Assembly: GCA_963971305.1 (NCBI GenBank)
Contig: OZ020309.1
Span: 1,047,001-1,111,000, forward strand
DNA from: Arcuatula senhousia
Taxonomy: Eukaryota; Mollusca; Bivalvia; Mytilida; Mytilidae
Direction: 5' to 3'
DNA: 64,000 bases
The notes under the pieces are model-generated. The model saw nothing but the letters and a program-made list of their open reading frames with translations, ran no database searches and was not told where the DNA came from. Each line of letters opens with the position of its first letter. Positions within the stretch are counted from its first letter, which is position 1. Of the stretch, positions 12,401 to 24,400 are shown in pieces. The position numbers were made by a program, and so were the translations under genes.

Positions 12401-15400
12401 AAATGTACAACTTTAATATCTCAAATACCATAAACGATTTTTACATGATTCTTTTTACTGCCATTCTTAAATGTTTTGAGATTTTACATGTGTTAAAATT
12501 ACTTTTATAATCTTTAGGACTTTAGAGGAGTATCAAAAGTGCTCATGCTACCTTAGTTTTCATGAAATACAATATTTTACCAAATGTATACCCCAGGATT
12601 TTAACACTCCTGTATATATCTTCCTGTACTTTTTAAGGGTAGATAATTCATGTCTTTCTTTGACAGGTGACAGATTAGGAGGAGGGTTTTTACCCCAGAA
12701 TTTTTATATTCCTGTATCTTCCCATACTTTTTAAGGGTAGATAATTCATGTCTTTCTTTGACAGGTGACAGATTAGGAGGAGGGTTTTTACCCCAGAATT
12801 TTTATATTCCTGTATCTTCCCATACTTTTTAAGGGTAGATAATTCATGTCTTTCTTTGACAGGTGACAGATTAGGAGTAGGGTTTTTACCCCAGGATTTT
12901 AACATTCCTGTATCTTCCCGTACTTTTTAAGGGGATATAATTCATGTCTTTCTTTGACAGGTGACAGATGAGGAGGAGGAGTTATCTGAGGACGATGAGG
13001 ACAGAGGACCCACCCCTGACGAGGAGGTCGAGAAGATTAACGGACATGGTGAGATGGAGGAGAAAGAAATTTGTATGGAGGGACAAACTAGGAGACCCTG
13101 TAAGTTGATTACCTGATTACTATTTAAAAGTCTGTACCAAATCAGGACCATTGTGGTTTTACTCCCTTACTTTGAAAAAGAAGGTGTTAAATTAGTTTTT
13201 GTGTGTCAGCACTATTTACATCTTTAAGGAGATACACACTTGAAAATAAAAGTAAAAATGTTTTCAAAAATGGTCTCTTATGTTAGAAAAATACAAATAA
13301 AGTTAAAGCAAAGAAAAAAATCATATGTACAAGATATAACGGTTTAAAAAAATGGCTGGAAATGGGACGCCTCTGGATTTTTTATTGGAATAACATTGAA
13401 ACAATTTTTGACCCATTAAGCATGGAAATAATAATTAAATCTTGCTGAAATTTGTCATATGTAATTATTTAGACATGATATTGGAAATAATGAAAAGAAT
13501 TAAGGGGTCAATGGATGAATTAATTGCCATGCTTTTTAATGGATAAAGGCAGAGGATATAGAAAAATATTCAAAACCTCAGAATCGTATCTCCTTAAGTC
13601 AATTTTCAACATTAGTGATCAATGGTAAAAAAAATTAACAATATTCTCATGATTTCTGAATTGGAAGATTTTATTGAAATTTTGTACACCTATTAACCAT
13701 AACAAGCACAACACATTTCAGCAAAAATCTTTCAACTCTGACATATATGTGCCAAGCAGGCCATGAATCAGTTTCTTTCTTAGACACACATTTGTTATTA
13801 TACCACAGCTTCGAAGAAGAAAGGGATATACTGTTTACCTGTGTCTGTCCGTAGTTCAATTGTTCACACTTGTTTAATATTTTAACACAAGGAATAGTTG
13901 CAAAAGCGGTGGTATCACTATATATAGCTAATGAACATTGGCTTAATGATTTGTTGTTTCAGCTGACACACCATCGGAAGACAAAGAAAAGGCACAGATG
14001 GAGAGAAGTGAAAAAGATGTCCAGAGAAAGATGAGGAGAGAAAGAAAGAAGAAGATACTGACACAAACAGAAAATCTGAGAGTCACATTCGGCAGTATGA
14101 CTATTACCCCAGGAAAATATAGTAGATTGGTAAGTATGGGGGCGTGTGAGGGATGAGGAAAATATTTGTGGACAGACTGACAGACAGGAAATCTGAGGGC
14201 TACGTTCGGCAGTATGACTATTACCCCAGGAAAATATAGTAGATTGGTAAGTATGGGGGCATGTGAAGGGTGGGGAAAGTTATATGTGTGGTTATGTGGA
14301 CAGATGGAAAACCAGAGGGCCATGTTCGGCAGTATAACTATCACCCAGGAAAATATAGTAGATTGGTTAGTATGGGGGTGTGTGAGTGGTGGGGAAAATT
14401 ATATCTGTGGTTCTATCTGTGGACAGCCAGACAGATGGATAACCTTAGCACCATGTTTGAAAGTATGACTATTACCCCATGGAAATATAGTAGATTGGTT
14501 AGTATGGGGATATGTGATTGATGGGGGAAGTTATATGTGTGGACAGATGGACAGACAAACAGAAAACATTAGAGCTACCTTCTGCAGAATATTCACTTTA
14601 TGTCATGCTCAATTGAAATAATAAATTCGTGTGAGTCAAATTATTATTATCAGATCTTGTTGTATGATTTGTCCACTACAATCTTTATGTTTTATTCCAC
14701 ACTGACAATTTTAATACCCCTGCTTCGAAGTAGAGGGGGGTATACTGTTTTACCCTTGTCTGCTGTCTGTTTGTTTGTTCTTCTGTAACATAATTTCTGT
14801 CACAGTTTTCTAAGCAACTACATGTGGTAGAGGTCTAATATTTGGTATACAGCTTTAACCTATAGTACCATATGGTGTATACTAATTTTATGCTCCAAGG
14901 TCATCCACTTTTTGTTCACTGAATACTTAGTATTTTACACATAATGGACATACGTGCAAAAAGCATAAGCACACAGATTTACTTGTGATTGAAGTTATGG
15001 TCCTTGATACCCCAAAACAAGTTTTTCCTGATTTTTTCGAAACCATACATGGATATGATTTGAAATTTAGTGTGATGGTTAAGTTACAAACCTTAAGTGA
15101 ATATCAGACTTGTTGAACTTCTTCTTACTGTTTGGCCCTTGATCAAGATGAAAATTTATATGGAAATTTCTGTCAAGCTTTGCTCAGAAACTGTACATGA
15201 GAATGAATTGAAACCTTGTTGAATGGTTCACAATGCCAAACTGTTTGACCTAAGCTACTTTTAGAGCTCATTAATTTTGACTTCTACTTTTAGTTTGGCC
15301 CACTGAGGGCATCAATATCCCATGGACAACTTTATTTAAAGCTTCTTTTTATGTCGCCTTCAATGTGTTGCAGAAGTATATATAGGGGTTACTTTGGCAC

Positions 15401-18400
15401 CATCCGTCGTCTTGCGTCACTGTCCTGCATCATCGTCCTGCAGCGTCACAAAAATTTCCGTCACAGTTTTCCAGGCAACTACATGCCACAACTTCTTAAT
15501 ATATGGTGATAGCTTCATCCCATTGTACTATAAGGTGTAAAGCGATTTTACCGAAAAATTGCTACTTCCTGTTTACCGAATGTTTTAATATGCAGGCTAC
15601 ATACGTCTGCCATTGAAGACTGCCATTCTAGTTTAATGTTTTTATCTTTGCCTGTATTTTAGACTGCTGAGAAGTATGCCGACAATCCTGAGAAGAGAAC
15701 CCCTATAGCCATGGAAGTAACTAGTAGCGAGGTTGAATATTACAGAATTTTGAAAGCTATCAAACATATATATGTCAAGCCTCTCAAGGCATCTCTAGAC
15801 TCCAATAGGTAGGTGGAATATTACAGAATTCTGAAAGCCATCAAACATATATATGTCAAGCCACTCAAGGCATCTCTAGACTCCAATAGGAAGGTGGAAT
15901 ATTACAGAATTCTGAAAGCCATCAAACATATATATGTCAAGCCTCTCAAGGCATCACTCGACTCCAATAGGTAGGGTGGAATATTACAGAATTCTGAAAG
16001 CCATCAAACATATATATGTCAAGCCTCTCAAGGCATCTCAGACTCCAATAGGTAGGTGAAATATTACAGAATTCTGAAAGCCATCAAACATATATATGTT
16101 AAGCCTCTCAAGGCATCACTAGACTCCAATAGGTAAAATACTCAGATTTTAGAATATTTTTTGTTTTGTGGTGCTGGGCCAGAATTCTGAAAGCCATCAA
16201 ACATATTTCCACCATTAAAACTGATCACCTTACATGGCCAAGGTGCATCGAAAAGGACATTCAATACCAACACACACACAAACACACAATTACTGATCAG
16301 TTTGAAAATAACAAGGTATCTAAATTTATATATTTGATGATAAGACCATAGGTAACAGTACAAAATGAACTTAAAAAATCCAAAGGTTGCCAAACTTGTT
16401 TTTTGAGATAATAAGTGGGGCTCCCGCAGGGTTCCCCCCTTAAGGTCGTAAGGTTGCTTTTAAAAGGGACCTGAGGTCGCAAGGTCGCTTTTAAAAGGCA
16501 TATTTTGGCGGAGGTCGCAGGTCGTTTTTTGGCATAGGTCGATTATATAAAGTGTAGGTCGGAAGTCGCCCTTAAAAAGCCCTCAGGTCGCCGGTCGTTT
16601 TTTACCCTGTGGTAGCCACATAAGTGTTCAAAATTTGGCAGGAAAGGCATTCTCTGACTTTTTCATAGGTTTAGCATTAGACTTGATCTAGTGTAAAAAC
16701 CTATGAAAAAATAACAAGAAATGTTTCATAGATGCGCCATCTTATAGATGAAATCTCCCAGATTCCTACAAAAACTGGTACATATATGTAACAATTGTTT
16801 ATTTTTACAGAGCCATCGCTAGCCACCAGAATGTACAGATAATATTTACTGACCTGATGATGATCTGTGATGTCAGCAAGTAAGAAACAAATGCATTATG
16901 GGAAATTGTACAACAAAAACTTGTTTTCTAATGTTTGATATGTCAAAACAAAAATTAAAATTCAATGTTTGGAAAGTAAAATAACAGAATAACATTTAAC
17001 TGAAATAATTGGGAAAATAAATGATTTAAACGGGTTATCTCCCTTTCACTGTTAAAATTTCAGATTTTTGCTTCATTTGAAAACTGTATATGATTTGCTT
17101 AGCTTAAGACAAAATCTATGATAAGCAGGTTACTTTTGCATGGGGAAAATTTTCAAGGAAGAAACTTGTGTAACAGTTTTCTCAGCAACTACTTATCACA
17201 GCCACTTGATATTTCTTATATTGCATTGTGGTGGAGTCCCCTAACGTGGGATTGGATTTCAGGTCTGTGGCTCACCTTCTCCTGTTTAACGAAATCCAGC
17301 CATTTTTGACTTTGACAGATTTTATCTCAATATATATACAAGAATTATTTGCCATTTATTCAAATACATGTACCCGTATATTGAATTTAAAAAAAAAAAA
17401 CAATTCAATAATCAATTAACTTGTGCATCTTAATATTTGGTATGCAGCATTGTATGATATTTCATTTCAGGTCTCATTCACATACATATAATATCAAACA
17501 AAACTCAGCTGTTTTTGACAGGAGGCAGACAGGCAAAATTTGTTTTTTAATCCTTATCCATTTTGATAAGATTTCTGCCTTTTTAAACAGGTTAAAGGAA
17601 ATTGACTAAAAATTAACATAATATGGATTCGTTTATTTTTGTGGGTTGATGAAAAAGAAATTTTTTCATGGAATCTTAAATTTTTTGTTAAAAGTCTGCA
17701 GCATACACATCAATGTTAAATTTCCTTTTCATTGGGTCTCAACTTTCGTGGGTAAAGCCACTCACAAAATTTTTCTGAAAACCTCAAAAATTGATACCCC
17801 ACAAATAATAATGAAACCATGCAGTAATTTTCTAAAAAATCCCCCCAAAAAATTTGAGGTGGCTGAAAAATCAGGGTCGGAGGGGACGAAAATCCAGGAT
17901 ATTTTTTATTAAGGGAAGTTATTGTATATATTTGTTTTACAGAAAACTAATGGAAAACCTGAAAAATAGAATAGCTGTGAACTGGGATTTGTTATAAATT
18001 GTTAATAAGTATAAATAAATGAATGATAACCAAGTTTGATTTAGTTAGGTATCTGGTATCTTGGTATTGGGTATTTTTACTGTATTGCATACTTTCTTCC
18101 CCAGAGAACTGGTTGAGAACCTGAAGAATCGAACAGCTAACTGGGATCCTATGAACTCCTGCCTGGGCGACATCTTTGTCAAGTTCTGTACCCATCTTAA
18201 GCTGTATACTAACTTCGTCAACAACTACGACGTGATCCTACAGTGTATAGAGAGAACCAAGGAACAGATGCCTGCATTTAGAGCCTTCCTGAAACATAAC
18301 GAAAGAATTCCAGAGCTTAAAATGATGACGTGAGTGTTAGAAAAAACTTTTCAAAATTTGTAGCAGTATGGCCATTCAACCACTGGTTTTTGGTTGTTTT

Positions 18401-21400
18401 GTTTGCATACATGTGATTCTCCCGCTGGGAGACAAAATCTCCCGACATTTTTACCCATCTCCCGTTCTCCCGACTTTTTGTGAAATTTCCCGCTTTTTCA
18501 AGACGTGACAAAATTTTAGTTTTATGGACATTTTAATTCTTCAGTAATAAAACCTTTCCGGTAGGTGTTTTAGGGGTTTGTCAGTTAAGCAGACGTTAAT
18601 TTAACAGGTAAAGTTGATAATTGACCCGATAATCGTATAAACAGTTGGAGATTAATCAGTGAAGCCATGTATATTTGGCACACCCTAGTGCCCTCAATTG
18701 ACATTGAAATGTTATTTAATGAGCGTTGAAAGTCTCCTGCTTTTTTGTCCAATCTGCTAAATGATTCAAAATCTCCAGCTTTGTCATCACAGGTTGGTCA
18801 CATGGATGTGTTTGTTTTTTGTTCTACCTACGAAAGTAAAACAGTATACAGTGCTCAGGGTCTGTTTATCAATCTATTCCTCTGAAATAAGGTTTATCTG
18901 CAGGTTTTAATGAAAAAAGTATACTGGTATCATTAAACTGAATGCTGCTAAGTTAAAAAGGAGGAAGTTTGAAATTTGCCTTCTTTAGCTGAATTATTTT
19001 AACAAAGAAATTATTGAAAATCAACTTATTAGAATCCTAAATGTCCATTTTTAATGTCGCTTGAAACATGTTGCAAAGTGACATATAGGAGTCACTTTGA
19101 CACTATTAGTCATCTTGAGGCATTGCAAAAATTTCAGTCACAGTTTTCTGGACAACTACATAACACAGCCTGTTATTATTTGGCATGTAGCTTCCTTCTA
19201 AAGTACTTTATGGTTTAATGCCTTAACTTGTCTACTTCCTGTGTGCCTGCATATTTTTATACGCAGGTGACATATGTCTTCCATGGAAGACTGCCATTGG
19301 TGTTTTTTTTTAAGAATGAATGAGTTTTTAAAATTATTGACTTGGTTTGAGTGCCATACTTCATCTTACTTCACAAGTTTCACCAGCATCCTTCATATTG
19401 ACGATTTTTGGCCAGTGAAAAATCTGGGTTATAAAATGGTGAATGTCAGTTGGTGGGTGGGCGGGAAAAATAATTTTCGTAACAGTTTTCTCAGCAACTA
19501 CTCACAGCCACTTGATATTTATTAGACAGAATCAGGGTCGGGTCCTACAACGTGGGATTGGATTTCAGGTCTGTCGCTCACCTGCTTCCTGTTTAAAAAA
19601 ATCTGGGCATTTTGACTTTGACAGATTTTTTCTTGTATTTTTCAGACTACAAGAACTTTTGCTATTGCCTGGTAGAAGGATTCAGGAATATGTTACATTA
19701 TTGAGCTGGTTTGAGTGTCACACCCCCAAGTTTCATCAAGATCGAGCCGACCTTGCCAATTCTATACAATATCTGAAGACACTCAACAAACACATTCAAG
19801 AGGTAAGATTTACATATGTTGCATGTAATTGCAAATTCCATTAGTCATATTCAAATTCTCTTAGAAGAAGAAAGTAAATAATTTTTATTGCATTTATAGA
19901 CGATAATAAAATATGGAATAATTGTACATGACACAACTTGCATAAAAAGACGGCAATTTAAAAAATCCACAATAGAAGACAACCAGCAGTCTTCAACATG
20001 ACCAGCGGTCGCTGCTTGCCATCTTGCATTGGCCCAAGACAATAATTACAAATGATAAGATTCAATACCAACCCCCAAATAATCACCGAAAGGCCCATTT
20101 CTAGACATTTACCAATAACCACAAAAGGCACAGGGACAAACAGAGGCTTTGACACAACTTAGGACAGGTACCTTTAAAATGTGGCGGGGGTAAACTAGTT
20201 TTTTTTGGCCCAACCTTTTTTTTTCCCGACCACGTATGTGGATCGGACATATAGTTTTACCCTTACTCAGATACTAGATGTTGGGGGTCAATGATATTTC
20301 ACCACCAGATGGGTCTTGGGTAGAGCTACACCACCCACTAGAAATTAGGTCACTGTGACCTATATATTATGCATGAATGACTTCGGTTAAGTTCTTGGTT
20401 AAGGTACATATCTCAGATACTACATGTTGATGGTCAATGGTATTTCACCACTAGATGTGATTTGGGTAACATGACACCACCCAATAAAAATTAGATCACT
20501 GTGATCTATATTTTATGCATGAATGACTTAGGTTAAGTTCTTGGTTAAGGTCCATAACTTGGATACTAGATGTTGGGGGTCAATGATATTTCACCACTAG
20601 ATGTGTCTTGGGTAAGGTGACACCATCCACTAGAAATGAGGTGACTGTGACCTATAATTTATGCATGAATGACTTTGGTTAAGGTCCATATCTTGAATAC
20701 TACATGTTAGGGGTCAATAATATTTCGATGAGTCTTGGAAAATGGCACCACCCATCAGAAATAAGGTCACAGCGACCTATATTTTACACATGCACACTTT
20801 TGATCAATTTCTTGTTAAAGGTCCATATCCCAGGTAATACACATTGAGGTCAATGACATTTCAAGAATTGGAGGGCCATCCTGTGGCTCATAGACACATT
20901 TTCTAGTTTTTATACCCCGCCACACGAAGTGGCAGGGTATTATGTTATACCCTCAGTTTTTTTCGGTGTCTGTCCGTCCGTCCGTCTGTCTGTCCGTCTG
21001 TCCGTCCCCCGAAGGTTTCCGACCAATAACTTGAAAACGCATTAAAGGATTTGAATGATATTTTGCACAGCTGTTTAGTACAATAAAATACAGGTCAAGT
21101 TCTATTTCCAGCATGATCCAAAAAATAGTTTTCGAGATAGGCCACTTTGAAAAATCAAATTTCATGAAATTTTGAGTTTCCGACCAATAACTTGAAAATG
21201 CATCAAAGGATTTGAATGATATTTTGCACAGCTGTTAAGTACAATAAAATACAGGTCAACTTCGATTTCCAGCATGATCCAAAAAATAGTTTTCGAGATA
21301 GGCCACTTTGAAAAATCAAATTTCATGAAATTTTGAATTTCCGACCAATAACTTGAAAACAGGTCAAGGGATTTGAATGATATTTTGCACAGCTGTTTAA

Positions 21401-24400
21401 TACAATAAAATACAGGTCAAGTTCGATTTCCAGCATGATCCAAAAAATAGTTTTCGAGATAGGCCACTTTGAAAAATCAAATTTCATGAAATTTTTAGTT
21501 TCCGACCAATAACTTGAAAACGCGTCAAAGGATTTGAATGATATTTTGCACAGCTGTTTAGTACAATAAAATACAGGTCAAGTTCTATTTCCAGCATGAT
21601 CCAAAAAATAGTTTTCGAGATAGGCCACTTTGAAAAATCAAATTTCATGAAATTTTGAGTTTCCGACCAATAACTTGAAAATGCATCAAAGGATTTGAAT
21701 GATATTTTGCACAGCTGTTAAGTACAATAAAATACAGGTCAACTTCGATTTCCAGCATGATCCAAAAAATAGTTTTCGAGATAGGCCACTTTGAAAAATC
21801 AAATTTCATGAAATTTTGAATTTCCGACCAATAACTTGAAAACAGGTCAAGGGATTTGAATGATATTTTGCACAGCTGTTTAATACAATAAAATACAGGT
21901 CAAGTTCGATTTCCAGCATGATCCAAAAAATAGTTTTCGAGATAGGCCACTTTGAAAAATCAAATTTCATGAAATTTTTAGTTTCCGACCAATAACTTGA
22001 AAACGCGTCAAAGGATTTGAATGATATTTTGCACAGCTGTTTAGTACAATAAAATACAGGTCAAGTTCGATTTCCAGCATGATCCAAAAAATAGTTTTCG
22101 AGATAGGCCACTTTGAAAAATCAAATTTCATGAAATTTTGAGTTTCCGACCAATAACTTGAAAACGCGTCAAAGGATTTGAATGATATTTTGCACAGCTG
22201 TTTAGTACAATAAAATACAGGTCAAGTGTAATTTCCAACATGATCCGAAGAACAGTTTTCGAGATAGGCTACTTTGAAATCAAATTTTATGAACTTTTGA
22301 TATTATAACGTGGCGGGGTATCATTTAATGTCCCATTACATGCCCTATTTTTATTATTTAATGTATTTTTTATTACAGACCAAGACCAGACTAGAGAGAG
22401 ATAGACATATGATACAGCTCCAGAGATCTATCCTGAATACACCTGTAAGTAACAAGAGATAGACGTATGATACAGCTCCAGAGATCTATCCTGAATACAC
22501 CTGTAAGTAACAAGAGATAGACGTATGATACAGCTACAGAGATCTATCCTGAATACACCTGTAAGTAACTAGACGTATGATACAGCTACAGAGATCTATC
22601 CTGAATACACCTGTAAGTAACAAGAGATAGACGTATGATACAGCTACAGAGATCTATCCTGAATACACCTGTAAGTAACTAGACGTATGATACAGCTACA
22701 GAGATCTATCCTGAATACACCTGTAAGTAACAAGAGATAGATGTATGATACAGCTACAGAGATCTGTCCTGAATACACCTGTAAGTAACAAGAGATAGAT
22801 GTATGATACAGCTACAGAGATCTATCCTGAATACACCTGTAAGTAACAAGAGATAGACTTATGATACAGCTACAGAGATCTATCCTGAATACACCTGTAA
22901 GTAACAAGAGATAGATGTATGATACAGCTACAGAGATCTGTCCTGAATAAACCTGTAAGTAACAAGAGATAGACGTATGATACAGCTACAGAGATCTATC
23001 CTGAATACACCTGTAAGTAACAAGAGATAGACGTATGATACAGCTACAGAGATCTATCCTGAATACACCTGTAAGTACCTAGAGATAGATGTATGATACA
23101 GCTACAGAGATCTGTCCTGAATACACCTGTAAGTAACAAGAGATAGACGTATGATACAGCTACAGAGATCTATCCTGAATACACCTGTAAGTACCTAGAG
23201 ATAGACGTATGATACAGCTACAGAGATCTATCCTGAATACACCTGTAAGTAACAAGAGATAGACGTATGATACAGCTACAGAGATCTATCCTGAATACAC
23301 CTGTAAGTAACAAGAGATAGACGTATGATACAGCTCCAGAGATCTATCCTGAATACACCTGTAAGTAACAAGAGATAGACGTATGATACAGCTACAGAGA
23401 TCTATCCTGAATACACCTGTAAGTAACAAGAGATAGACGTATGATACAGCTCCAGAGATCTATCCTGAATACACCGGTAAGTAACAAGAGATAGACGTAT
23501 GATACAGCTACAGAGATCTATCCTGAATACACCTGTAAGTAACAAGAGATAGACGTATGATACAGCTACAGAGATCTATTCTGAATACACCTGTAAGTAA
23601 CAAGAGATAGACGTTTGATACAGCTACAGAGATCTATCCTGAATACACCTGTAAGTAACAAGAGATAGACGTATGATACAGCTACAGAGATCTATCCTGA
23701 ATACACCGGTAAGTAACAAGAGATAGACGTATGATACAGCTACAGAGATCTATCCTGAATACACCGGTAAGTAACAAGAGATAGACGTATGATACAGCTA
23801 CAGAGATCTATCCTGAATACACCTGTAAGTAACAAGAGATAGACGTATGATACAGCTACAGAGATCTATCCTGAATACACCTGTAAGTAACAAGAGATAG
23901 ACGTATGATACAGCTCCAGAGATCTATCCTGAATACACCTGTAAGTACCTAGAGATAGACGTATGATACAGCTACAGAGATCTGTCCTGAATACACCTGT
24001 AAGTAACAAGAGATAGACGTATGATACAGCTCCAGAGATCTATCCTGAATACACCTGTAAGTACCTAGAGATAGAAGTATGATACAGCTACAGAGATCTA
24101 TCCTGAATACACCTGTAAGTAACAAGAGATAGATGTATGATACAGCTACAGAGATCTATCCTGAATACACCTGTAAGTAACAAGAGATAGACGTATGATA
24201 CAGCTACAGAGATCTGTCCTGAATACACCTGTAAGTAACAAGAGATAGACGTATGATACAGCTACAGAGATCTATCCTGAATACACCTGTAAGTAACAAG
24301 AGATAGACGTATGATACAGCTACAGAGATCTGTCCTGAATACACCTGTAAGTAACAAGAGATAGACGTATGATACAGCTACAGAGATCTATCCTGAATAC

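Noticed and set aside
20225..20880. GGTCACTGTGACC words as hormone-response elements
   Set aside because: They are part of a plain tandem repeat seen four times with decay; no further support.
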